From the NCBI GenBank assembly GCA_945643635.1, contig CALZFC010000009.1:7999501-8063500 (forward strand): a stretch of DNA of 64,000 nt, given 5' to 3'. The translations under genes were made by a program, and so were the position numbers. Below the pieces are notes generated by a model. That model searched no databases and was not told the DNA's origin. It worked only from the letters and a program-made list of their open reading frames with translations. Source of the DNA: Allodiplogaster sudhausi. Taxonomy: Eukaryota; Nematoda; Chromadorea; Rhabditida; Diplogasteridae. Of this stretch, positions 1 through 13,313 are shown in pieces; the first letter of the stretch is position 1; each line of letters begins with the position of its first letter.

Positions 1-328
1 TTAGCACACTTCTTTGCTAGTCTTTTTTCTCTTCGCTTTGCTTTTTCCACATCGGGCTCTCAAGAGGCCTTACACACTTATATACATAGTTCTTTACACT
101 CGCCTTGATCAGCCTTTTCACAGTCATTTTCCGCTATTCTCCCACTCACTTCAGCACTTAATCGATGAAGAGTTTCAGTATTATGTTCTACTTTGCGTGT
201 CTACAACATTAGCATTGCGTCTCGCTCTGTGCTTGCTGCTAATCTTCTGTGTCTTCCGAGCCCATCCTTTCCTCCCTCTCCACCCATTCTCACACTCACT
301 TTCACTCTCTCATCCCTAATTTCTATAG

Positions 329-711
329 CCGCAAGCAGGTTCATAAAACGAGTTCGCCACCGCGCAACCCTAAGCAGCTGCTTTATCCAATAACCGAATC
401 AAGATCGATGTTTGTGGTGGTCAGAGAATTCGAATAGATTAAAATAGACCACCAATATGCTAAAGCAAGCTTATTCTTTCTTGTGTTCACTGCACGTTCA
501 CTATATACATACATACTAGTTGTCATCAAATAACGTTTTACTACAAAAATATAAACTAAGTATTTTTCGAGAGAATGATTGTTTGTTTGAAGCGAGAAAG
601 ACAACCGTGAAGAATACAACGACTACAAAAGTAGCCACGACTAGCACCAGTGCGCCAACAACAACATCAGAAACCACCACTACGCCCGCAGCAACCACTT
701 CACCAGTCAAG
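329..711 (+). CDS. Candidate 5' exons (low-complexity region) of the TSP1-like gene
   Basis: Exon 329-419 follows a TTTCTATAG acceptor and ends at a GTG|GTCAGA donor. It reads RKQVHKTSSPPRNPKQLLYP onward and ends in phase 0. The Thr-rich exon (about 601-711, or 593-711) ends AAG|GTGGAT in phase 0 and is dominated by Thr, Ser and Pro, as in mucin-like O-glycosylated stretches. Phases are compatible with the next exon, but these two exons rest on reading frame and splice sites alone, with no recognisable homology. Confidence 0.42.
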
Positions 712-3631
712 GTGGATGCAGCTTGGTCTCCTAAAGAAACTTTCCACAAATTGCACAAATAAAACTATGAACCAAATATAACGATTTAGCGTGTCCGTCG
801 ATACAATGTAGACCTCAGGTGAGATTCTCTTAATGCCCAGAGATGCCAATGTTGCGTAGGAAAAACGAACATTCAATATTGAAGGAGGAAGAATACGAAG
901 AAGAAGAAGGAGAAGAGGAAAGCGAAGAAGAAGTTGAGGAGGCGACGACCGCTACGACAACCACAACAAAAGTTCCAAAGAAGATGAAGAAGCGTCTGGG
1001 ACATCGCGTGCATGCAGAAGAGTTCGCGAAACATAAGAAACACCCCAAGAACTTCGCCGCTAAGACACTCCACTATAAGCAGAACAAGATCATCAAGCCG
1101 GATATCAGCAAGGTGCGATAGCTTCTATAAACATCCCATGTTAAAACGAATGCTCGTTGACTAACTCAGATTGTGTGCCGAGCTTGCAGTGTATTGACAT
1201 GATGTACTTTCCCAGATCGACCAGATAGATGCAGCACAAGGAGACGAAGTAGAAGAAGAAGAAGGCAAAGGCGAGGTGGCTGAGGCACCCTCTATGCCCG
1301 CAGAACGTCAGCCGCTAAGCACAACAAACCGTGATGTAAGTCTCTTAAAGAAGCCCTTCACTGAATAATTAGCATGTGGTTTACTAAAGTGGTTCAATTC
1401 GCATTATCTAAACGTAGTTCCAGAAACTTTGAACTATTTTTTTCTTACTACAAAGATAAATATGACGGATACTTTTTTTTTGCAGTAGGTGCCATTCTCC
1501 TATTTCACACGCTTTCTAACAGTCTTTCGACTGGGGGTGGCAAACCTCAAAATATTATACATCGTTAGAAAGCTCTCAACGAGCTGGTAACGATTTTGAT
1601 GTTATAACTGCCGAAGAGACCTTTGGAACCATCGAAGTACCCACAGGGGCCTGGAAGGGGCCCGGTTTCGGTCGAGGCCCCTTCCAGACCAGGCGCTTGC
1701 AGCCGCAAATATTAAAAAAATCATATACGGAATCTAACCGAGTTGCTCTTGCATAAAAACAAGATGCAGCTGATTAAGACATGAACTTGAAAGATTTTGA
1801 GACAGATGAACTTTTTTTGAGAAAATGAAAAAATTTCAGCGAAATATAATATGCCAACCATTATTTTTCATGTTAAAACCGACTTGAAAATAAAGAATTA
1901 GTGGTTTGCAGTTCAAGAATTTTTTTAGAAACAATTAATTTGCTCCATAGAAAACAGCTAATGTTTCACAATAGGGGGAAGGAGCCCTTTGGTGGAAAAT
2001 AGCCTAAAAAACTTTTTGCTCCAAAAATATGGTGATGTTTTTTTTTTATTGCAGCCGTACACAGCGTTCTTCTCGGACTGGAGTGCATGGACACCATGCA
2101 AGCGGAGTGGCGAGAGACGCATCCGCCGCAGGAAGTGCCTCGATCTCAGGCGATGCCTCGGCGCGCTCATGCAGGTCACTTAGGCCTCACTCTATCAATT
2201 CAAACAAGAAAAGCACACATATGCACATTTAAATCCGAGCGCAGTATAACTGTTCTCATTCAAACACTCAAGTGATCTGACTTCCTTTCTCATGGTCAGG
2301 CTATTTAGTTAAAGCCATGCTTTAAAGGAGGTTTAAAGTCGTTAACTCCTAACACGAAATGGCCGATCAAATATTTTTTTGCGTTTAAGGAACGTGATCC
2401 TGGAAATTTGCCAATATCCTCACATCGAAACCTTTTCTTGTAAAGCAATCATGTGCTGGGACATTCCCTTAGGCTCAGGCGACACATTACAGATGGAGAA
2501 TACTCCTTTAACTTTTAGTTTCGAAAATTGACTCTGCTGGCGCATTCGCATGCTCAATCCGGACACATTCACATACATTATCATCCTAATAGCGAAAACA
2601 ATTTGGAATCCTTTAAGGTAGAGAACTGCCCCGCACTCATGCCGACTCTCATTGGTAGCGATGGTCAAGCCGACGAAAGCGGTAATCACTCATTCAGTCG
2701 AGCGTGGCCCCGTTTCAAATAAGACCTGCTATAACACTGTGCTAGCCAATAATGAATGCAGGTGCCCTGGAGTCGGTTCGGTCAGTGATCGGTGCACCGC
2801 TCGAGGGTGACTCGCTTGCTGGACTCAGTCAGTGACATTATTATATTAAACTTTTTAAACCTAATGATTGAATTTAACCTAGTATGATGCAATAAACATA
2901 TTTTCGTAACCGTTGTTTGACGTCATGAAATAGTATTGTTTCTAGATACCGAGACTACCACAGTTTCTCTTGTCGGAGCGAATATTGGCGATGTGAATGC
3001 GCCTGCAGGCGACGGCTTCATCTGGTCGCCCTGGCTCGGCGCTTGCCAGGTATGCCCTACGTTTTGATCATATAAGCAATTTTTTTAAATATAGATGAAC
3101 ATTTTATTAGGGGATTTGCCATTCCTGACAATAGGGAAAATACTCAAAAAGCTGATTGGAATATTTTAAATTCCTGAACAAAATTTTCGCCTTTGCTGAA
3201 AAATCCAAAAATTTTAGTTGAAATCGTCAAATAAGTATTCAAAGAACGAGTTCTCAGTAGTCTGCATATGACCCGTACACCTTTACCGCGTGCAAAGAGA
3301 AAGTAATCCCGTAGTGGACGATTATTTCGTCTACCTTAAGTGGTAAAGATGCTCCGCTAAAAATAAATGTGTCCGCGAAACATCTCTCCATATTACGTAG
3401 TATATTATGAGCACATCTTTGTTTGAATGCGACACTGTGCCAGATTGCTTGGTGATATGTTTCTGTGAATATAGCCTTGCCTAATGTGAGCCCATATGCT
3501 TTCAGAAGTTCGCGTCCGGCCAGCCTTGCAACGACGGCGCCATGATTGGTTTCGAGTCGCGCGAGTGTATCTCCAAAGATCCGGCCAAGTGCGCCGGCCC
3601 CTTCTTCCGCTACTGCACATTGCCGTGCTAG
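329..3631 (+). CDS. Thrombospondin type-1-like repeat protein, multi-exon, 5' end not found
   Basis: Coding exons chain by splice phase: 329-419 (tentative), about 601-711, 843-1112 (start could be 885), 1216-1335, 2055-2174, 2762-2780 (19-nt microexon), 2946-3049 and 3506-3631, ending in TAG. The predicted protein has a Thr-rich segment, a Glu-rich run followed by a Lys/His-rich basic stretch, an acidic linker, and two Trp/Cys modules. The first module reads DWSAWTPCKRSGERRIRRRK. The second starts WSPWLGACQ and continues with Cys residues to a terminal LPC. The W-x-x-W-x-x-C spacing followed by Arg-rich and Cys residues is the thrombospondin type-1 pattern, which is extracellular in known proteins. 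No signal peptide or start Met was identified; the 5' end may lie outside the window. The family is inferred from motifs only; the specific gene is not recognised. Confidence 0.7.
1336..2054 (+). other. Intron of the TSP1-like gene, with a GC-rich hairpin
   Basis: The intron has a GTAAGT donor and a TTGCAG acceptor. It holds AT-rich DNA and one GC-rich inverted repeat at 1651-1687, where CTGGAAGGGGCC pairs with GGCCCCTTCCAG across a 13-nt loop. No coding exon was seen. The other introns of this gene (2175-2761, 2781-2945 and 3050-3505) hold nothing I recognise. Confidence 0.6.
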
Positions 3632-3761
3632 GCTTTGCCATGGCGGTCCTCGGTATCTAGACAGCTATTGCTAAGTGGAAATAATCAAAGATATAGACGT
3701 GCACTCGCAGTATGCACAATACTTGACTCTTCAGTCGAATGTGCTTGTGCGGCCTGCATTT

Positions 3762-3771
3762 AATAAATAAA
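3762..3771 (+). terminator. Poly(A) signal of the TSP1-like gene
   Basis: Two overlapping AATAAA hexamers lie about 130 nt after the TAG stop at 3629-3631, which fits a short 3' UTR. Confidence 0.65.
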
Positions 3772-4528
3772 TAATACTAAAAATTGGCTAAGGTTAATGT
3801 AGTTAAAGTGGATTGGTGCACGTGTCTTTCTTGGCCCTCCCCGATAATGTTAAGGAAATAATTAGTGGTATCACATGCTCAAGGAGGTCCTCCCGTGCGT
3901 CGGGTTCATAATACTAGGATGTCTAGTTCTGCGAAAGCTTTGCGATACTGTTAGTTATCACCAGGAGTTAGCCCTTTATAGTTCTCCCTAGAATCGCTAG
4001 GAATCATTAGAATTGTGCAAAATTTTTGCAATGAATTTATGTGAACTCTATTGTTTTGTAATTCACTAATTATTGAGTTATAAACAAGTGCAAATGCACT
4101 ATAAATCTGTGGCCAGAAAATATTGTGTAGAAGATGCGATCTGTAAATATTAACTGGCATTACCTTGTCAGGCGACTTTTGGAAGTTGACTCTTTCGTTG
4201 CTTAAAACGACAAGACAACAGCTGGAACCAAGTACAGAATGCTCTACCTTAGTATAGCTGGGCTTCTAAAAGGGTCTTAAATGTACATTTTCACTGTTTA
4301 TTCGAAATAAAGTCTTCTTCAAAATTATCTTATGGTTAGTAATGCAAAGCTTTTACTCACTTGATAGGTGGCTGAAGAACCTCCACGTTTGCCGCATGCT
4401 CTATATTTGAAAGTATCACTCACATCATGTCAATGTTGTTCGTTCTCTCTGTTCTTTCGTTTGATTACAAAGCTCTTCATTCCTTGCATAGGCGAATGCA
4501 ATATCTCTCTCTCTCTCTCACTCACTCA

Positions 4529-4562
<34 letters not shown>

Positions 4563-6398
4563 TTCTCTCTCCTTTTTGTACTCTCTCACTTTCTTTCCAT
4601 ATCTCTCTATCACTGTCTCTTTCTATTGCTCTGCATAAACGCTATCCGAACCACACTGTTGTCAGTAGGCATCCACGCAGCGAGCCATGAAAAGAGCAAC
4701 GAAGTGAAAAATGATGAGCGCAAACATTAGGAATAATAGTAAAGTTACCGGCATATCTGTTGATGGAATGAGCGTGGAGGAGACTGAACGAAAACACTGA
4801 GGGCCTAATAGGCAGTGAAGAAATGTAGAAGACGTAAAAGGAGGAGATTAATGGGGGAAAGAGGTAACTTAAGAGACATGTTACGTAGAAGGAAACGGAT
4901 TAAGTTTAGGCGAGTCTTCGACTAAACAGAAGTGTGACTCGCAAAAATCGAAAGTGGTAGGAAAGAATTGAGCGATGAATACAACAAGAATGGCGCGACT
5001 TTAGTCTTGTTGCGGGTTAGCTGAAAAGGAAAAAAAGAAAGGAGTCAGTGAGAAAGAGGAGTTTTCGTTTTTTATTCCGTTATGGAATATCACTTTGCCC
5101 ATAATTCTAAGGAAACTGGCGCGTGCAAATATCCTTCGTACATACAACTCATGCACATGTATCCATGGAGAGGATAAGCACGGAGGCGAATGAAAGGCTC
5201 TCTGAGTTGCCTGCTCTTAATGCTATTCGCACTAGCTCTCCATTTCTTCCCTCCTCTATTCCGCAGTCTGTTTTTCTCTACTCTCGCTTCTTTCCTCCGC
5301 CCTTCTTCCCACCCACGTCCGTCTATCTCTGCATCCCTCTTCCTTCCTTCACTATGCCACCCATCTCCCCTATTCGATGACCTCGTAGCTCTGCCTGCCT
5401 TCTCTGGCACCTTCTATAACCTTCCCAAGTCTCTCATTCTCTATGCTTCTCGCTCCTATCGCTCCTTTGCTCGCTCTCATTCTCGCTGTTTACAGGAGAT
5501 TCCTCACTGGGCACACCAGATGTCTCTCGCCTTTTTCTCTACCATTACCAATGCTTATTGCTTCCAATTGTACTCCTTTGCTGCATTCCTTCAATGCTAG
5601 CAACTGACGTTCCAACTCGTTCTTGCCAGAGTGCTGAGGTCTCTCAAAAGCCCAGAGTTGCAGTGTTCGAATATCTATTTCTGAAAATTTCGAAGAAGTA
5701 CAGTTTTCAGGTTGCCAGTGACTTTAATACTTAATGTCTCCAATTCGTGACTCGAATTGATAAGGTGTTCAATTCGAGTCTATCGAATTAAACACCTTAT
5801 CAATTCGCAATATTTTGTTTTCAAGAACTCCTTGGCCATTCAAACACCACTCTTTTTATTCGCATTGGCTCGTAATGTTTGGCTGCCTATGAATTGTTGC
5901 CAAATCCCTTACTTGACTACGCACAAAATGCTTAGATAAACATTAATTCGGACATCCTACGTACATTAGCAGGAATGTGCATTATGAACTACGTTAACTT
6001 TAATAAGCGAAATTCTCCATGTCCAAGCTGCTTTCAAGTTGTGTTTCTCTTCCTTAAATTCCTTCATCACACGCAAAATGGCTTACAATGGAAACATTTT
6101 TCGTGTTCCCTTTAGATAAACCATTATATGAGGATAAATTCAGCTCAAAGCGCCAGAATGATGAGCGGAAGCGAGCAGATATCACCGAAACACTCAGGGC
6201 GCCGCTACACCGCGCATGGTACTCGTCCACTTCATCCGCTCTTTCTGTTTTTTCTCTCATTTCTTATGGTATCAACTATTTCTGTTCATTGAACAACTAG
6301 AAACTATGGCCGTGATCTGATCGATATTGATTAACATACATTCATGTTGTAAGCATGCAAAATATGAAGGCTGTCAGAAATCAATTAATGATTCGCAG
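3772..6398. other. Intergenic region with CT tracts
   Basis: This lies between the TSP1-like gene and the first PDK1 exon. It contains a (CT)n microsatellite near 4505-4580, a longer pyrimidine-rich stretch around 5220-5500 and a hairpin at 5753-5807. The apparent Ser/Leu-rich reading frames are translations of CT repeat. PDK1 promoter and 5' UTR sequences should lie near the right end, but no clear core promoter was identified. Confidence 0.6.
5753..5807. repeat. Short near-perfect hairpin
   Basis: Two arms of about 25 nt face each other across a 5-nt loop. The core arm CGAATTGATAAGGTGTT is followed by its complement AACACCTTATCAATTCG, with one mismatch further in. It could be a tiny palindromic element or an extruding inverted repeat; no target duplication was seen. 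Confidence 0.7.
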
Positions 6399-6403
6399 CT
6401 TTG

Positions 6404-6812
6404 ATGCCGATCGCGAAAGCTGCCGCATGCATCTCAGATTCTGGTTCGGAAACTGAAGAGGAGCCGAGTAGCGACGAGGACGAGGTTGGTTTTACACAGA
6501 GGATTGCGGCAGAAACTAGATGATTCGAGCTCAAGAGAATCAGGTGAAATTAAGTAGGCGTATACTTTTAGAAAAGCCAGACAATTTAAATATGATTTTT
6601 AGTTTCTTTCGTTTTTTGAAAGTTGGAAAAGGCCTTGTGTTTGTGTTTAGCAAGGATTAGCTAGAGAGTGTAACAAATGAAATGAAATGAATACATCAAA
6701 GGCGTCTATGTCGTCCTCGAGCGACGAGAACAGCGAGTGGCCACTTCTTCTGCCCCAGAATTCACCGCCGTTACCAAGACGGACGCACTCTTTTGCCGGC
6801 CTCACCGCGAGG
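6404..6812 (+). CDS. pdk-1: PDK1 exons 1-2: acidic, Ser-rich N-terminus
   Basis: Exon 1 (6404-6484) opens with ATG after a TTCGCAG acceptor and encodes 27 residues ending SSDEDE. Exon 2 (6702-6812) encodes a Ser/Pro/Arg segment including [16 protein letters not shown]. Both end in phase 0, as exon 3 requires, and the short intron between them has a GTTGGT donor. Assignment to PDK1 is inferred from phase and proximity. They could instead be a small separate gene, and PDK1 would then start at the ATG at 21434. The 5' UTR probably has a further intron, because an acceptor precedes the ATG. Confidence 0.6.
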
Positions 6813-8422
6813 GTCAGCTCTTGCCACTCTTCATCATAGCTAAAGCATAGTCTTCAGTACGCAATTCATTCTCCACTTATTATCAACAGAAACATCCAGG
6901 GCTTCTCCGTCTAATAATGCATATAAATATGGAGATTCCAACAGTCACTACGTTACTTCCGTCGCCCACCATAATTCAAATCCGCTCTCTCTTAGACGCT
7001 CGGCTAATAACCGCGTCCACTCCTTTCCCTCCTCCCGGAAACCCCTAACCGCACCACAACCGCTCTCGCTTCTGAGAGAGCGCACATCTAAACACCTAAA
7101 TTTCATCACAAAAGTTGCGAAATTGTTGATTTGGGACGGATATGGGCCAATTATTGACTGGGCACTTTGTGATGCGCTCTTTTGATATACATAGGATGTG
7201 TTTACGATCTCCCTAGCCATTTCTAGTCCAGCATTCTTCACGAGGCAAGCCTTGTGTCGACCTGGTCGCCGTCTTAACCCGTCTCTATATCCCATGCTCT
7301 TCTATTCACTACCTCTCTCACTATCCTTCTCCATCGTTCACTGCTTCCTTCCTCCAGTCTCTCATTCTCTTCCTGGCCTCCAAAACTCGCTCAAAGGACA
7401 AACTGCATTCACTTCCTGCACAGCCATTGTCATGAAAGAGGTTGGGTGGCAAGGCGGCTTACCCGCCCAGTCTTACCACGCTATGAGCCAGTCTCTCCAA
7501 TCATTCTTCCGACATGATGATTCTTCATTACATGCATGCGAGTGTTTTTCATCTTACCAAACACTCTCTTGCATCACCCCACCCCCGTTCAGATCTCTTG
7601 CCAGGCTTTTGGTGGAGAGAAGCAAATAGGCCAACTAGAGACGGCCGCTTTCTTGTTTACGTCGAAGGGAGACGAAGGACACGAAATCAGCCGCGCTCGG
7701 GAGACTCCTAGAGTACACCAAATCTCTTCTCTGTCTTCCTCTTCATTTCTCTCACTCTCTACAGCTCTCTCTCTCTCTCTCTTTGTGTCTTTATTGCACT
7801 CTCTTTCGTTCTTGCACTTTCTCTCTCCCTCTCTATCTCTTTCTCTGCTCCTTCTCGCATGTGTGTGCCTCAGACCCCGTCTGCTCTTTCGAAACGAGCA
7901 TGCACAGCCTGACGCCGACTCTCGAAATGGTTTTCTCGTAGCCACAAACCCTCTCTCCCTTTCATTCGCTCTCTCCAGTCTCCATCTGTCTTTCACACTA
8001 TGTATCTCTTTCTCTCTCATGGTCGCAATATTACTCATTTTCTCTCTCTCACTTACTCTCTCTCTCTCTATATCTATCTCTTCTCTTACACTGTCTTTCA
8101 AACTTTTCTCCCTATCTTACGATGACACTCTCTGGTTGTTTGTGACAGAATGCACACGCTGTTTCAGCCACATCCCACCCCTCGGGGATCCTACTAGCTC
8201 TTTCTCTGTTTATTGGTCTCTCCCTCTCTCCTGCTCTCTCTCTCGCTCTCTCCTTCTCTCTCGTTCTCCTCCCTAACCTTTTTCTCTTTATCTTCTCTCC
8301 TTATTTCTCTCTGTTTCACTCTCACTCTCTTTCTCATATATCTTTCCACTCGGCTCATCACTCCGAGTGCGTGTGTGCCTTGTTTACATCTTGCGAAGCG
8401 TCGCATTCTCTCTCTCTCTGTT

Positions 8423-8464
<42 letters not shown>

Positions 8465-11400
8465 CTCTTTCCCTTTCCCTCATTTAAACTTTTTGCATTC
8501 CACTCTCGCGCTATACATATGTCTATCGCTTTCTCCGGTGTCCTGATAATTCTTCCAATGATAATTCTTCCAATTTCAGAATGATAATTCTTCCAATGAT
8601 AATTCTTCCAATGATAGTTCTTCCAATGATAATTCTTCCAATGATAATTCTTCCAATGATATTTCTTCCACTTTTTTTTTGGAAACGGTGATAATTCTTC
8701 CAAATATTTTTTTGCATATACACTTCTGCTTGAAGAGTCAGAAAAAATGATCAGAACACACAAGGTCAGAACAAGTGAAATGCACCTGCATATGCAAAAT
8801 GAAGTGTGAAATTATGCCAGTAAAAAAGAACGTTAATTATTTGGAGACAAAAAGAAAAAAAGGAAGCCAATGTCACATGGAATATGTAAAATCGAGAGAG
8901 TAGTAAGAAAAGAGAGGGTTTAAGGCCAAGGCAAGTGGCATGCACTAGTGTAGGTAAAATGAAGTGTGAAATTATGACAGTAGAAAATAAGGTTAATTAT
9001 TGGAGACGAAAAAAAAAAAGTAGCATATTTCACATGGAATACGATAAATCGAGAGGGTGAAAACAAATGAGAGGGTTTGTGCTCCTCCCCTAAGTGGCCG
9101 ATCGAAGGGTCAGTTGTACTTCCTGCAGACTCATTCTCACGGAAGTACAACATCTCATCTCCCATCTCAACCTCCAACAAAACTTCCCAGAACCCAACGG
9201 CCCTCTTCAGGGCCCCAGGCAATACGCCTCCCCAATCCTCCTCTTCCACATCCTCTTCTCCTCCTTCTCCAACGCCAAAAATTCAGTCGAGCCGTCATCT
9301 ACATAACTCTCTCTCTCTCACTCTTTCTGTCCTTTCACTGAACGAAGTCTCTTTCATTCTAAATAACATAAGCGAACGAAGTGCTAAATGCATTAATTAT
9401 TCGGTTCCACTTGTGATTATCGCTGCTTCGTAATTTATCACTAGAATTCTAATAACTCATTAGTGCCTTGCACATTAATATACATACATACGTACTTTCA
9501 CATTAATATACATACATACGTACTTTACACACTTTGTATGAATTGCAATCTTGAATGCTTGTTATGAATCATAAAATTAGTCGCAAGTTTGAGTCTGATC
9601 ATTTTCTCTGCCTCTTCAAGCAGAAGTGTATATGTGCAAAAAAATTTGGAAGAATTATCACCGTTTCCAAAAAAAAATGGATGAAATATCATTAGAAGAA
9701 TTATCATTGGAAGAATTCTCATTAGAAGAACTATCATTGGAAGAATTATCATTGGAAGAATTATCATTCTAAAATTGGAAGAATTATCATTGGAAGAATT
9801 ATCATTGGAAGAATTATCAAGGAACCGCTTTCTCCTCTCCCACTTCCACCAACAATTTTTTCGCACTTTCTCGCTTTTTCTCTATCTCGAAACTTCCCAA
9901 AATCCCTCACATTCAGGACGCATTTTCAAGTTCTTATCTCTTTCCTCTTCAACCACTCGCTCACGATCTCTTTATAATATTGCTGATGGCAAGTCCATTT
10001 GCCGTTGTGGAATTTTAGCAGTGTTTAGACAGAAGGCAAACCCCACCCCAATCAATCGCAAGTTTAAAGGAACTATCCATGGAGTTTAGAAGCCGCTTGT
10101 GAAAAACTAACGTTTGAATTCGCGCATGATATTGCAAAAAGTTTTGGCGGTATGCTAGCACAGTATCCATCACAACAAACTAGACTTTGTGAGCCTTTTT
10201 CTCTCTGCCTCTCTTCTCTTCACTCGAATCTCAAGCGTTGCTTGCCGCTTCGCACCTAGTTTTCACCTTCTCTCTGGTAGAATGAGGTGTGCATGCGGAG
10301 AAGGTAGGCAAGGGGTGATGACGTCACTCCCTAAATTCTACAGTATTGCGTGAGGAAAATGTGGTTTTTCTCCTCAGGGCCACTTCAGGACGCATTCTCA
10401 CTTTTCCTAATGATGTTTCTAGTTGAACCGGATAGTATTAACAAAAAATTCAGCAACATTGTAATCTCCATGGACAGCTCCTTTAAGGGTGAAGTGAATG
10501 TGTTATGCATGTACCATGAGATACGCTCCTGGAGAAGCCCCTGGAAGAAAGCCAAATGAAAATGGTGTTTTGATGGTTTGAAGCCATAGAAAGCTAAAAT
10601 CATGATAATAAAAATAAAACCGAACCACAGTTTATCATGGAAACGTTAACCACGAACTAAATCTGTTGAGATCCTCTTCTCACGTGAACCTTTTAGTTTA
10701 ACACTCTCAATCAGCGAATTCTCCAAGGAGCTGGCATGCACATATATACGAAATATATACTAGAATTGTAAAAGTATCTGTAAATTTAGTATTTTTTGCG
10801 CTAGTAAGCTAGTGAAGATGGCTTTTTTTTTACTGAATAATAAAAATACACAATATCATATAATTTGATTATATTGGTAATGATGTTTTTGCCCCCGCGC
10901 TGTAGTGCAGACATGTGTTTTCGACCAAGTTCTGTTTCCCATCAAGCCAGCATGTTTACTTCGTCCTTTTCGTCGGTGCAGTGAGCACGTGCCCACTCGT
11001 TTTTCCACCTCCATCTCGTCATCCCTGCCTCTCTCTCTCTTTCGCACTCTCTCTTCTTCGTTCTCTCACGTTATTTCTCTCTATCCATCATACTCCTTCC
11101 TCTCTTTCCCTTTTCTATTCTTCCCAAGGGTCGCTGCCTGCACAATGCTATAGCCAACAGTGCCTTGTCCTCTTTGAAGCGGAATTGGCCTCTTGGCAAA
11201 GCCTTTCCAACCCTTCTGCTCCTCTCCGATGCTAGAGATGGTAGGTCCTTAGATTAAAAATAATAAAACATCGCCAGCATCTCCCGCTAAGCCATCTTTT
11301 TTTGTTATTGTATGCTTCAGGTACATATTTAAAGTCGCACTGATTTTAATTCTTAACTAATTTTGCTTATTGTGTGCTGTCAAATATGTATGTACACAGA

Positions 11401-13280
11401 GAAAGAAACAGCGGCGAGGACCATTGTGTTCTAGAATTATTTTATTTTAAATTAATTTGTTTCCCATTGCAAAGGACATTGGTGAAAAACAAGTTCGCTG
11501 TTCCCAAATGGAATCAATCGAATTACGAACATCTTAGAAAGAATTTTAAGAGTATGGATTAAAATAGGTATCGAGTATCTGCTTTCCGATTGACTTATAA
11601 ACATTCTCCTTATCGTTTCAACTAGTTCTACCGATGTCCCCTCCTTACCATTAGATTTCACTCCAAAAGTCTATCTTTAGCCCGCTTTTCAACTCATAAC
11701 TGCACAATATTAAAGCCGTTAACTGTTTGGCTGAATGCTTATTCTTAGGTAGAAAATACTATGAAACAGTTGAGAAATACACGCATTTCATGCAGCAAAG
11801 TATGATGAATTTAATTATTTTTCACTGCAAATTTTCTTATTCTTGTCTGTTCGCCCAGTCTACAATGCTACCATATTTCCCCTGCCGTCAGTGTTGTTTT
11901 GATGTTATAAGCATGCTCTCATAGTTTGCTCCGTGGATCGCTATTTGTTATGGTGGCGCAGCTTGGCACGGAATGGAGATCTGCCCTTTTCACGACCGGT
12001 CTCTTGAAGCAAAAAGGCGGTGTTGCTGAGTTGGTAGAGCATGAGACGCGGTTCTAATTATAAAATCAAAGTAATTGAATATGCTAATTAACATTATATG
12101 GAAAAAAAACAAAGGAATGCTAGTGCACCTGGCGCACCTTTTTCTCCTGGAACTTTCCCGCACCAAACAAGATTTACTCCCGGAACATTCCGGGACAGGT
12201 GCGGGCATCTGTCTTGTGATTCCTCACTCTCATTCTCGCGTACTATTTCGCAGGACTCATATACCCGCTGCGTGAAAAATAAGAGTGCAAAGGGCCGCGC
12301 AATTTGAAATATCACATAATTTTTCGGTGATCGCCCTCCTTTAATGCACGACTGTTGTATTGAGCATGAAAAGAGATTTCAAATGCACTAGTGGGCTTTG
12401 GAAACCCACGACGCCCTTATATTTTCCAAATCGATTATCCCGGTGCGGCACTACAAATCAGAACATCAAAATGACTTCCGGACGTAGAAACATATACCAG
12501 AAGAAAGATGGTGAAATTTGTTAGAAGCTGAAGCCCTTCTAATAAAAATTCAAGATCTATTATGTTTTGTTATAGGTCATTAAATTGGGGTCGACTTGTA
12601 TTTCGTCCAAGAGTTTAGTTGTTAAGACTTTTAGAAATTCTAATTTTTTACATTGTCAAATGAATCATTGTTGACCATTGCACTAAGCAGATTCTTAAGA
12701 CTTATAAAATAAAACATCGAAGACTTGGAATTTTAGGGTTCAGCTTGCAGCAAATTTCGCGTTTTTTTTGGCGTAAGTTCGGACGTGCGAAAATGATTTT
12801 GAAGTGGTTCTTTAATACGCGGGCGTTCTGATTTGTGCTGCACCTCTGTGAAAGGAAACATCAAGGATATCCTAATTTACTAAACAACATAGTGCATTCG
12901 AAAGCTCGTATGGTTCTCCTTACAACTGTATAGGCTTGGTTGTAGTGGAATGAACGTTCAACAATGTGCGGTGCAGTGACTTCAGAAGTGCATCCAGCTC
13001 GAGCGCGGAGAACACCATATTTCAAGCCTGCGTAGAGAACGAATGAATCGAACGCACCTATGTACATATTAGGAACTTAAAAAATCCCAATCTACTACTT
13101 GGTCCCAATAATTATTTATTTTTTTAAAGAAATAATTCGGATTGAATTCTGCTTCAAATATTTGTCGGAAACTACAATTTTTAACGTAACATAGGCACTC
13201 TCTTGCTTACCGAAGGTTTGCTGATAAAAGTTTCCGATCGCCATGTTGATAAGTGCATCCTTTTCAGGAGGGAATCACTA

Positions 13281-13313
<33 letters not shown>

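Noticed and set aside
7536..8763. Ser/Leu-rich and Arg/Glu-rich reading frames of 120-246 codons
   Set aside because: They are translations of CT/GA microsatellite and of the 15-bp minisatellite arms of the foldback-like element.
11990..12060. tRNA-like GGTGTTGCTGAGTTGGTAGAGC
   Set aside because: It has an A-box-like sequence but the B box is degenerate (GGTTCTAATT) and no arms pair; too weak to list as a SINE.
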